In this document: positions 1-5,466 of the stretch, in pieces | How positions within the stretch are numbered: the stretch's first letter is position 1 | Layout: every line of letters starts with the position of its first letter | Assembly: GCA_900555295.1 (NCBI GenBank) | Contig: USKN01000128.1 | Coordinates: forward strand, 1-5,466 | Reading direction: 5' to 3' | Length of the DNA: 5,466 nt | DNA from: an uncultured Eubacteriales bacterium | Lineage (GTDB): Bacteria > Bacillota > Clostridia > UMGS1810 | Made by a program: the position numbers and the translations under genes | Notes under the pieces: generated by a model | Told to the model about the DNA's origin: nothing | The model's database searches: none | What the model saw: the letters and a program-made list of their open reading frames with translations, nothing else

Positions 1-50
1 ACAATTGTGTTAAATATTTTAAGTTCTGTGTTGTTTAAATATGCTCTCAT
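1..50 (-). CDS. Partial gene start, product unknown (runs off left edge)
   Basis: An open frame starts with ATG at 48-50 and stays open to the left edge, giving 16 residues, MRAYLNNTELKIFNTI. A good ribosome binding site, AAGGA at 59-63, lies 8 bases before the ATG. The frame begins 39 bases after the stop codon of the Gfo/Idh/MocA-family gene, with no hairpin between them, so it is probably the next gene of the same operon. The visible part is too short to recognise a family. The case for a real gene rests on the start, the ribosome binding site and the position. A chance frame of 50 bases cannot be excluded. Confidence 0.55.
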   Translation of the reverse strand, partial: MRAYLNNTELKIFNTI

Positions 51-58
51 ATATTTTT

Positions 59-63
59 TCCTT
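59..63 (-). promoter_or_regulatory. Ribosome binding site for the gene starting at base 50
   Basis: AAGGA on the minus strand, 8 bases before the ATG at 48-50. It sits at the downstream end of the 17-bp tandem array, so further AAGG cores lie 17 and 34 bases upstream of it. Confidence 0.6.
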
Positions 64-100
64 TTTATTCTTTTATCCTTTTTATTCTTTTATCCTTTTT
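60..100. repeat. 17-bp tandem repeat, about 2.4 copies
   Basis: Two exact copies of a 17-base unit lie at 60-76 and 77-93 (plus strand CCTTTTTATTCTTTTAT). A third partial copy matches the first 7 bases at 94-100. On the coding (minus) strand each unit carries AAAAAGG, a Shine-Dalgarno-like core. The array covers the stop codon of the oxidoreductase gene (90-92) and supplies the ribosome binding site of the frame that starts at base 50. It probably arose by slippage in A/T-rich DNA. Confidence 0.85.
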
Positions 101-1109
101 CTCCTGTTTTTCCCGCCTGTTCAATAAGGCGTTTTAAGTTTATTTCGTGTTCATACGAATAAGCGTTTTTATGAACACCGTTAATTATTTCGGCAAAATC
201 AATCATCATATCGTCGTATCTTTTATACGGATTAAATTCAAGAGTTTGCGAACAGTCAAAGCAGGGGTTTATATTTTCGCTGTTATATGTTACATTCATA
301 TAGCTTTTAAGATAATCGGTATTGGTTTTATCAAACTCCTCCATAGGCTTTATCTCTATACTGCCCTTTGTTCCGCATACCACCACCTGACGGCGTATAA
401 ATCCGTTTATATCTGTCGCGCTTGAGCGAACACAAGCGGACGCATTTTTATACTTAAGCACAGCCATTCCGTAATCGAGTGCGTCGGTATCATACGTATA
501 AGTTGAATAACACATAGGCAAAACCCTGTCGGGTACACCCAAAACCGACAAAACAATATCAAGCATATGACAACCCAAAAACTCCATCATACCACCGTTA
601 AATTTAGTTAAGCCTTTTATGCCGCCCTCACTCAAACGTATGCACATTTGCGCGTCAACGGCATATATATCGCCAAGCTTACCGCTTTTTACCAGCTCAA
701 TTGTTTTTATAACGGCGGGATTAAATCTGTACATATACCCGGTGTGAAATACCAAACCTTTTTGTTTTGCGGTATTTACAAGTTTTTCGTACTCAAAAAA
801 ATCATCTCCGCCCGGCTTGTCTATATGTATGTTAAATCCGTTATCCGCCATAAGCTGTGCATATTTTGTTGAGTCTTTTTCGCAGGTTTCAACAATAACA
901 CCGTCAATATCTTTTAATTTTAATATATCATCAACCGATAAATGAGGCGTGTCTTTGTATAAATCCGAGCATAAACCCTTTTGGTGCTGTTCGCTCGGCT
1001 CGCATACTCCCACAATATCAAATACATCGGGCAGCTGTTTAATACATTTAAAAATACCTGATGCATGCGGATGCGTTATACCCAATTGCACTACTTTGAT
1101 TTTTTTCAT
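90..1109 (-). CDS. Gfo/Idh/MocA family NAD(P)-dependent oxidoreductase
   Basis: This 339-residue protein has the usual length and layout of the Gfo/Idh/MocA family, cytoplasmic enzymes that oxidise or reduce sugars, cyclitols and their derivatives with NAD(P). The N-terminal Rossmann half covers about residues 4-125. The EKP-type motif that contacts cofactor and substrate reads IDKP, with K98 and P99. GYMYRFNPAV (124-133) opens the C-terminal alpha/beta half. GGMMEFLGCHMLD (172-184) matches the family pattern GGxxxDxGxHxxD, giving H181 and D184 as probable active-site residues. The dinucleotide-binding loop is atypical: GITHPHA replaces GxGxxG. The start is ATG, 5 bases after a strong GAGGTG. 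The gene follows the dehydrogenase-like gene by only 13 bases, so the two are very likely co-transcribed. The substrate cannot be read from the sequence; the family assignment is firm, the reaction is not. Confidence 0.92.
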   Translation of the reverse strand: MKKIKVVQLGITHPHASGIFKCIKQLPDVFDIVGVCEPSEQHQKGLCSDLYKDTPHLSVDDILKLKDIDGVIVETCEKDSTKYAQLMADNGFNIHIDKPGGDDFFEYEKLVNTAKQKGLVFHTGYMYRFNPAVIKTIELVKSGKLGDIYAVDAQMCIRLSEGGIKGLTKFNGGMMEFLGCHMLDIVLSVLGVPDRVLPMCYSTYTYDTDALDYGMAVLKYKNASACVRSSATDINGFIRRQVVVCGTKGSIEIKPMEEFDKTNTDYLKSYMNVTYNSENINPCFDCSQTLEFNPYKRYDDMMIDFAEIINGVHKNAYSYEHEINLKRLIEQAGKTGEKG

Positions 1110-1114
1110 AACCG

Positions 1115-1120
1115 CACCTC
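1115..1120 (-). promoter_or_regulatory. Ribosome binding site of the Gfo/Idh/MocA gene
   Basis: GAGGTG on the minus strand, 5 bases before the ATG at 1107-1109 and starting 2 bases after the TAA of the preceding gene (1123-1125). The tight stop-site-start arrangement fixes the start codon and suggests translational coupling. Confidence 0.8.
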
Positions 1121-1122
1121 AT

Positions 1123-2184
1123 TTACGCATTGCGCCAATCAAACAACAAACCTGTGGGGAAGTTTTTGTAATCGTTTGCAAGACGTGCGTACACCTCGGA
1201 ACATTCCGATATCGGGTGAATTTCGCTTATCATTTTTTTGTAATTAACCTTTTTAAAATGAATAAGTCTGAAAATTGCGTGATAATCGTCGGTATACGAC
1301 CAAAAACCGGGACGCGAATCAACATCGGGACGTGTATTTGTATGTGCGCCTATAAGCTCAATACCGGGATAATGAATTTTGCGGTAATAGTCTATTGTAA
1401 AGTTTGAGTTACGTGTACATCCCAAAAGTGATATTCTTCCGTGACGCGCCATACAGTCAAGTATCTGGTCGAGTGCTTTACCTGTTCCCGTAACTTCAAC
1501 CGCCGCATTTACTCCCCTGCCCTCGGTTAATTTAAGCATTGTATCCGCAAAATCATCTGCAAACGGGTCAACCGCATAATCGGCACCAAGTTCAAGCGCT
1601 TTTTCGCGTTTTTCTTTAACAGGGTCAACCGCAATAACGGGTGTTGCCCCCATTGCCGCACAAAACTGCACCGCAAAAAGTCCGAGTATTCCGCATCCCA
1701 TTACAGCTGCCGATTCTCCTGCCTCAATACGCAGTTTTCTTGCACCCGAAATTGAAAAGCTCGATATAAATGCCATAGAAATTTCTTCAAGACCTATATC
1801 ATCATACGGGAGTTTAAATACCCAATCACGTCTTACATCGTGGTGGCTTGCGTGTCCGCAGCCGCGCAGTACAACCCTGTCACCGGGTTTTAAATCGTCA
1901 ACACCGTCTCCAACTTCAACCACAACACCCGAGCTGCTGTAACCTACCCCGCGCGGCCATTCCAATACGGTGTCCTCCGCCTTAGCAGTTGCGTTTATGT
2001 TTATATCGCCCGTTAAATTTGCATATTCGGTACCTGCACTTACCGCGGAATACAAAACCTTAACCAATACACGGTTTGAGTCAAGATTAAATTCTTTGTT
2101 TTTTTCCTCAAACAGCTGTGCCGTTGAATCACCCATAAGCATTACTTTTTTGTAATTATCTACCGTTACTTTTTTTACTGACAT
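1123..2184 (-). CDS. Medium-chain dehydrogenase/reductase-like protein without catalytic zinc ligands
   Basis: This 353-residue protein has the two-domain fold of medium-chain (alcohol/threonine dehydrogenase-like) oxidoreductases. The N-terminal GroES-like part contains SAVSAGTEY (46-54), GYSSSGVVVEVG (81-92) and LKPGDRV (98-104). The Rossmann part starts with GCGILG (163-168), and D187 at the end of the second strand favours NAD(H) over NADP(H). By eye, the usual zinc ligands are gone: the Cys of CGTD aligns with A50, and the His-Glu of GHE aligns with Y82 and S83. The four-cysteine structural zinc loop is also absent. The SAGTE signature is shared with dehydrogenase-like proteins of sugar-modifying clusters, some of which are fused to a Gfo/Idh/MocA domain; here that partner is the next gene. 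It is probably cytoplasmic, with substrate unknown. The start is ATG, 12 bases after AAAGGGG, a rather long spacing, but the next Met (residue 15) would cut into the first strand. Confidence 0.88.
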   Translation of the reverse strand: MSVKKVTVDNYKKVMLMGDSTAQLFEEKNKEFNLDSNRVLVKVLYSAVSAGTEYANLTGDININATAKAEDTVLEWPRGVGYSSSGVVVEVGDGVDDLKPGDRVVLRGCGHASHHDVRRDWVFKLPYDDIGLEEISMAFISSFSISGARKLRIEAGESAAVMGCGILGLFAVQFCAAMGATPVIAVDPVKEKREKALELGADYAVDPFADDFADTMLKLTEGRGVNAAVEVTGTGKALDQILDCMARHGRISLLGCTRNSNFTIDYYRKIHYPGIELIGAHTNTRPDVDSRPGFWSYTDDYHAIFRLIHFKKVNYKKMISEIHPISECSEVYARLANDYKNFPTGLLFDWRNA

Positions 2185-2196
2185 TTTTAAATTCGT

Positions 2197-2203
2197 CCCC
2201 TTT
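2197..2203 (-). promoter_or_regulatory. Ribosome binding site of the dehydrogenase-like gene
   Basis: AAAGGGG on the minus strand, 12 bases before the ATG at 2182-2184. The spacing is longer than usual, but no better site lies nearer to the start. Confidence 0.5.
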
Positions 2204-2216
2204 ATTTTAATAGTAT

Positions 2217-2238
2217 GGGACGGCTAAAATGCCGCCCC
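2217..2238 (-). terminator. Hairpin, possible weak intrinsic terminator or attenuator
   Basis: On the minus strand, GGGGCGGC and GCCGTCCC pair across a 6-base loop (ATTTTA) into an 8-bp stem with one G-U pair. It starts 16 bases after the stop codon of the three-module secreted protein. Only ATACTATT follows the stem instead of a clean run of T, so termination is probably partial. On the plus strand the same position is an A-C mismatch, which supports a role in the minus-strand transcript. It could instead be an operator or an mRNA-stabilising hairpin. Confidence 0.5.
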
Positions 2239-2254
2239 AATAAATATATAAATA

Positions 2255-4138
2255 TTATTTTAATTGTACAATATGATTATCTGCAAGGGGTGTAATATTT
2301 TCCCAAGAATCAAATATCATACATCTCGCCTCATCATAGTCACTGTATTTAATATCATTTAAATCATATTCTCTTGTAGCAGAATTATTGCCATCTACAT
2401 CTACTTTCTCAAACTCAACTATATCAAGAACACCGCCTTTAAACAATGCTTTTATTGCAATAAAAGATACCTGTGTTTGAGTATTGTTTTTATAATTTAT
2501 ATTCCAAACTTTATCTGTTACAGTGTTATTTGTAAATCCCTCCGAACCAAACTGAACGCCAAACAAGTTTGAATTTGTACACACAATAACAGATTTTACA
2601 CCTGTTATAGGTTTTTCAAGTGCAAATTCTTCGGTAAAGCTGGTTTCCCAGTCTGTTTTTTGCGGCAGGTTAAAACGTTGATACGACAAATAACCTTTCT
2701 CTGTTCCGCTGCTGTTTGCAACCTTTTTTACTGTACTCTCTATATTTTCTTTATTAAATGTATCCGTGTCAACTATGGGATTATCATACACCGCTATATC
2801 CAACATTACATTACTAATATCATTTACACCGTAAGATATTTTTATTTTATTTGCAAAATCCGTTCCAAAGTCAACATTATTATATATAGCGTATTTACCA
2901 TTGCCGGTGTCAAGAAAATATTGTTCGTTTTTAACTTTCAATAATACAGCATTTTCTTTGTTACCGACAGAACTTGCGTTCTTTACCGAATTGTATTCAT
3001 ACGCATTTTTGGTGCTTGTACCAAATTTAACTGTATATACATTTGTATTTGCGGGTCCGCACCAAATCAAAACAGCTCTTTTTCCGGATTTGGTAGCATT
3101 AATACCATTATTTCCATAACCCGTAACCATTTCATTAAACTTAACGGTTGCTATCTTTTTATCTTTTAAAGCCCATGAATTGCCCGCTGTTATATTAATG
3201 TCACCGGGTTTTGATCCGATTAATTCTTTTTTAGTACCGTTATCATCGGTATATGTTAAAGTCCTTGTCAAATCATCAAATTTAAAATCATCACCATTCG
3301 TTTTACCTGAATATACAGCTTCGTTAAATACATACATATTCATCGTATAATCTGGAAACCCTTGATATGCATAACCAATTTCCGCCATATCGCATCCGTT
3401 TTCAAAATCCACTTCTTTAAAAAGTATATAGTGACGACAAGTGTCGCCTATACCGGTAGCCTCTGCGCCCGTTTCGCCTTTGTATTTACCCGTTGTTACA
3501 GCATCTTTCATATTATACTCGGTGTTTGGCTTGTATATATGTATGTTAAATTCAACCGTATATACATTTAATGCAGACCTTGTATAAAGCAACACGGCTT
3601 TATTTCCCGTCTGTCTTGTGTTAAATTTCACTCTAAAAGTTGTTTTGTCCTTAAGATTAAAACTTTCTGTTATAGGTATTTCACCACTTGCGGTTGTATA
3701 TTCTTTAAGCGTTGTGCCGTTAATTGTTTGTACTTGTCCGTTTTTATCTTTATATGTAACTGTTTTTTGTGTACCTTCGTCAGTATTATTTAAGCTAACG
3801 CTTGAATTGTCGGACGTTTCAATAGGGGTGTCAAAAATCACCACTCCCACAACCTGATTATAAGTTGTGGCATATCCTATATCCATATAGTCGGCACCTT
3901 TTTCAAAATCAACATTTTTAAATAAAATAAATTTTTTATGCATATCGCCGATACCGGTAGCCTCTGGGCCGGATTCACCCCTGTATTTACCGTTTGTTAC
4001 CGCATTTTTCATATTGTACTCAATTTGTGTTTTGTACACAAAATCGCTGTCTTCGGCAAAGACAGGCATAATTGCCGCAGTTGACAGCAACATTACCGCA
4101 CATACCAATAAACTTATTATTCTTTTTGCTTTTCTCAT
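2255..4138 (-). CDS. Secreted protein with three CBM6-like modules and a beta-rich C-terminal module
   Basis: This 627-residue protein has a clear signal peptide: MRKAKR, a hydrophobic stretch, and likely cleavage after VFA (28). Three galactose-binding-like beta-sandwich modules resembling CBM6 follow at about 37-202, 203-375 and 377-533. Each has the pattern ILFKxVDFxxG or YAIYNNVDFG near the start and a closing V-Y-T-V-x-F or LFGVQF strand. Modules 1 and 2 are close copies; module 3 is closer to the module of the 295-residue neighbour. Residues about 540-627, ending in MIFDSWENITPLAD, resemble a small beta domain often found at the end of clostridial extracellular proteins. No catalytic domain, dockerin, LPXTG or SLH repeat is seen. 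It probably binds a glycan outside the cell; the ligand is unknown. The ATG at 4136-4138 is chosen because AGAAAGG lies 9 bases before it. The frame extends to a TTG at 4145-4147, but that codon directly abuts the ribosome binding site. Confidence 0.85.
   Translation of the reverse strand: MRKAKRIISLLVCAVMLLSTAAIMPVFAEDSDFVYKTQIEYNMKNAVTNGKYRGESGPEATGIGDMHKKFILFKNVDFEKGADYMDIGYATTYNQVVGVVIFDTPIETSDNSSVSLNNTDEGTQKTVTYKDKNGQVQTINGTTLKEYTTASGEIPITESFNLKDKTTFRVKFNTRQTGNKAVLLYTRSALNVYTVEFNIHIYKPNTEYNMKDAVTTGKYKGETGAEATGIGDTCRHYILFKEVDFENGCDMAEIGYAYQGFPDYTMNMYVFNEAVYSGKTNGDDFKFDDLTRTLTYTDDNGTKKELIGSKPGDINITAGNSWALKDKKIATVKFNEMVTGYGNNGINATKSGKRAVLIWCGPANTNVYTVKFGTSTKNAYEYNSVKNASSVGNKENAVLLKVKNEQYFLDTGNGKYAIYNNVDFGTDFANKIKISYGVNDISNVMLDIAVYDNPIVDTDTFNKENIESTVKKVANSSGTEKGYLSYQRFNLPQKTDWETSFTEEFALEKPITGVKSVIVCTNSNLFGVQFGSEGFTNNTVTDKVWNINYKNNTQTQVSFIAIKALFKGGVLDIVEFEKVDVDGNNSATREYDLNDIKYSDYDEARCMIFDSWENITPLADNHIVQLK
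3014..4030 (-). repeat. Internal duplication encoding CBM6-like modules 1 and 2
   Basis: Two consecutive modules (about 3533-4030 and 3014-3532) begin with nearly the same segment, EYNMKxAVTxGKYxGExG followed by EATGIGD, then ILFKxVDFExG. About 35 of the first 51 residues are identical by eye, and the DNA is also visibly similar around 3449-3520 and 3949-4021. Similarity falls off towards the module ends. This points to a fairly recent in-gene duplication of the start of the module. Confidence 0.8.
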
Positions 4139-4147
4139 AATTAACAA

Positions 4148-4154
4148 CCTTTCT
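4148..4154 (-). promoter_or_regulatory. Ribosome binding site that decides the start of the three-module gene
   Basis: AGAAAGG on the minus strand. It lies 9 bases before the ATG at 4136-4138 and directly touches the in-frame TTG at 4145-4147, so the ATG is the workable start. Confidence 0.65.
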
Positions 4155-4177
4155 TTATAAAATTTTTATTTTAAACC

Positions 4178-4206
4178 ATTATACAAATGATTTAATTTTT
4201 TACTCA
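4178..4206 (-). promoter_or_regulatory. Possible sigma-A promoter of the three-module gene
   Basis: A perfect TATAAT lies on the minus strand at 4178-4183, about 40 bases before the ATG, within an 88-base AT-rich gap. The matching -35 position (4201-4206, spacing 17) reads TGAGTA, which is poor. An AT-rich gap can give TATAAT by chance, so this is a candidate only. If real, the large secreted gene can be expressed apart from the gene upstream. Confidence 0.35.
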
Positions 4207-4226
4207 TAAAAACCTAAACTATGCTG

Positions 4227-5114
4227 CTAAAAATAATATGTTTCGGAGTATATTGTTTTAAAACCGTTATTTATTCTCACCGTTATATATGCCTGTACCG
4301 AAATCGCGTTATTATATTCCCAAGGAACTGCGGCAAGCGTACCGCCAAATGAGGTGTTTCCAAATATTTTATTATCGTAACCGCTGTACGAAATATATTG
4401 GAATGTCTCCTTTTCGGTAGGCTTTATTTTTACACCGTACTCCGCTATTTCGGCATCGTCCAAAATATTTGCATATGCCGTAATTTTTAATTTTTTAACG
4501 TTATCTTCAAACAAATACTCGCCCGTAACATTTGTTATACTTACATCTATACATTTTTTAAATAAAATGCCGTACATATCACAACACCAATTTCGGCACA
4601 CCATAACGGTTTTTACACCCGTAATTGTATCGTTTAATTTTAAATATGATTTTTGGGGATTAGTCCAATCGCCGCTTGTAGGCGGAATACCGAAAAATAA
4701 ACGTTTACCCGTAATTATACTGCCGTTTGATTTTTTTACCGTTCCGAGCGACGATAACGATGTTAAGTCGGGTGTATCGCCATCATCTATGGATTGGTCA
4801 AATATATACAAACAAACCGTACCCGTGGGTGCATTGCCGTTTGTGTATGTAAACACAAACGTATCGGAACCGTATTCACCGAAATCCACATTGTTGTAAA
4901 CAGCATATGTCATTTTAGAACCGTTTATATAATAATCGCTGCCGTTTTTACGCAAATCACCAAATATTTGCGACGCGTCTTTTACCGAGTTATATTCATA
5001 TGCGTTATACTCCGCCTCGGGTGATTGGGCATATGCCGTATTAAACAACAAAAATGCTAAAAGGATTATCGGCAAAATGCAAATTGTTTTTTTTATTTTA
5101 ATTGTCATATGCAT
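4227..5114 (-). CDS. Secreted protein with one CBM6-like module and an Ig/FN3-like C-terminal domain
   Basis: This 295-residue protein starts with a signal peptide: IKIKK, a hydrophobic stretch, and likely cleavage after AYA (27-29). Residues about 37-186 form a divergent CBM6-like beta-sandwich. It opens with AYEYNSVKDAS and YAVYNNVDFGEYGSD, has D149-W150, and ends with ITGVKTVMVC and MYGILF. This module is closest to module 3 of the downstream secreted protein, sharing AYEYNSVKxAS, YAxYNNVDFG and ITGVKxVxVC. Residues about 190-295 form a second beta domain with AEYGVKI (224-230) and a final TIYSETYYF, of the Ig/FN3-like type common in clostridial surface proteins. No catalytic domain or wall anchor is seen. 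The start at 5114 follows a GGGGGG run by 4 bases; a second ATG at 5106-5108 is also possible and would give 293 residues. The gene begins 12 bases after the stop of the gene upstream, so they share a transcript. The mature protein has five cysteines, including an adjacent pair. A glycan-binding role is inferred. Confidence 0.8.
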   Translation of the reverse strand: MHMTIKIKKTICILPIILLAFLLFNTAYAQSPEAEYNAYEYNSVKDASQIFGDLRKNGSDYYINGSKMTYAVYNNVDFGEYGSDTFVFTYTNGNAPTGTVCLYIFDQSIDDGDTPDLTSLSSLGTVKKSNGSIITGKRLFFGIPPTSGDWTNPQKSYLKLNDTITGVKTVMVCRNWCCDMYGILFKKCIDVSITNVTGEYLFEDNVKKLKITAYANILDDAEIAEYGVKIKPTEKETFQYISYSGYDNKIFGNTSFGGTLAAVPWEYNNAISVQAYITVRINNGFKTIYSETYYF

Positions 5115-5118
5115 TTTG

Positions 5119-5128
5119 CCCCCCTTTT
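5119..5128 (-). promoter_or_regulatory. Ribosome binding site of the 295-residue secreted protein
   Basis: AAAAGGGGGG on the minus strand. The G run ends 4 bases before the ATG at 5112-5114 and 10 bases before the in-frame ATG at 5106-5108, so it does not settle between the two. It overlaps the TAA of the upstream gene, which suggests translational coupling. Confidence 0.55.
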
Positions 5129-5466
5129 AATTTTTAAAAATCAGCACAAGTCTTGTATCGGTGTATCTAATCCACATTAAAACATTTTCGGCATTATTAG
5201 ACGCTGCCGCAGATACAATATCAGCAGTTGTGCCGCTTGTTATTATATTTCTGTTTTTGTGATAAATATATACTGCCGTACCGTTTAAATTAAATATTTC
5301 TTTAGATGAGTCAAGGCGCACATAATTACCCTTTTTCTCCAAAACTTTACCTGTTGCATATCTGTTTTCGGCATTATATTCGGTAGAATTGGTACCTGTT
5401 ATAGTATTTGATTTCATATCGTAAACTTTTAATATATTATCAATTTCACCCGCCGCATTTGTACTA
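5127..5466 (-). CDS. C-terminal part of an unidentified, probably extracellular, beta-rich protein
   Basis: The frame is open from the right edge to a TAA at 5127-5129, giving 112 residues that start STNAAGEIDNILKVYD. An ATG at 5415-5417 is not a likely start, because the frame runs on upstream without a stop. The residues look like short beta strands: ATGKVLEKKGNYVRL, then TAVYIYHKN, then a final strand TRLVLIFKN. A similar tail occurs, to my recollection, at the end of some clostridial extracellular multi-domain and SLH-type proteins, but that is a weak match. No catalytic motif, transmembrane segment or anchor is in the visible part. It sits 12 bases before the secreted 295-residue protein, so it is probably the preceding member of a set of extracellular proteins. 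Confidence 0.75.
   Translation of the reverse strand, partial: STNAAGEIDNILKVYDMKSNTITGTNSTEYNAENRYATGKVLEKKGNYVRLDSSKEIFNLNGTAVYIYHKNRNIITSGTTADIVSAAASNNAENVLMWIRYTDTRLVLIFKN

Noticed and set aside
949..1407. Plus-strand open frame of 152 codons and several shorter plus-strand frames
   Set aside because: They lie opposite well-supported minus-strand genes, show no family motifs and have compositions typical of antisense shadows.
2185..2216. TACTAT as a -10 box for the two enzyme genes
   Set aside because: It matches TATAAT at only 4 of 6 positions and has no -35 at a usable distance; the bases are better explained as the tail of the hairpin.
2255..5114. Glycoside hydrolase or polysaccharide lyase activity in the secreted proteins
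   Set aside because: The proteins are fully accounted for by signal peptides and small beta modules; no region is long enough for a known catalytic fold and no catalytic motif is visible.
5127..5417. A separate small 96-residue gene starting at 5417
   Set aside because: The frame is open upstream to the window edge and no Shine-Dalgarno site precedes that ATG, so it is the end of a longer gene.
1..5466. RNA genes, CRISPR array, insertion sequence or defence system
   Set aside because: No tRNA- or rRNA-like segment, no spaced direct repeats, no transposase or terminal inverted repeats, and no nuclease or toxin motifs were found in any frame.

Overview
All the genes in this window lie on the minus strand, so it reads from right (5466) to left (1). 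The DNA is AT-rich. Shine-Dalgarno sites are G-rich (GAGGTG, AAAGGGG), the signal peptides are short and Gram-positive in style, and the secreted proteins are modular. This suggests a low-GC Firmicute, most likely an anaerobic gut- or rumen-type member of the Clostridia. That placement is inference from style, not from a marker gene.

Right half (2255-5466), extracellular proteins: first comes the C-terminal part of an unidentified beta-rich protein that runs off the right edge. Twelve bases later is a 295-residue secreted protein with one divergent CBM6-like beta-sandwich and an Ig/FN3-like tail. After an 88-base gap holding a perfect TATAAT comes a secreted protein of 627 residues with three CBM6-like modules and a different beta-rich C-terminal module. 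Neither complete protein has a recognisable catalytic domain, sortase signal or membrane anchor. They look like binding or surface-associated proteins whose ligand is unknown, probably a saccharide.

Middle (2185-2254): a short gap with an 8-bp hairpin that is fully paired only in the minus-strand RNA. It is a candidate weak terminator or attenuator after the large secreted gene.

Left half (1-2184), cytoplasmic enzymes: a medium-chain dehydrogenase-like protein that has lost the catalytic zinc ligands is followed 13 bases later by a Gfo/Idh/MocA-family oxidoreductase. Downstream, a further reading frame starts at base 50 and leaves the window. A 17-bp tandem repeat that spans the oxidoreductase stop codon supplies its ribosome binding site. 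The pair recalls known fused bi-domain oxidoreductases with the same two domains in the same order, so the two proteins may act together on a sugar, cyclitol or related substrate.

Together the window could be part of a saccharide-use locus: outside proteins that bind a glycan and inside enzymes that oxidise or reduce a derived sugar. No transporter, glycoside hydrolase or regulator is visible here, so this is a working hypothesis only.
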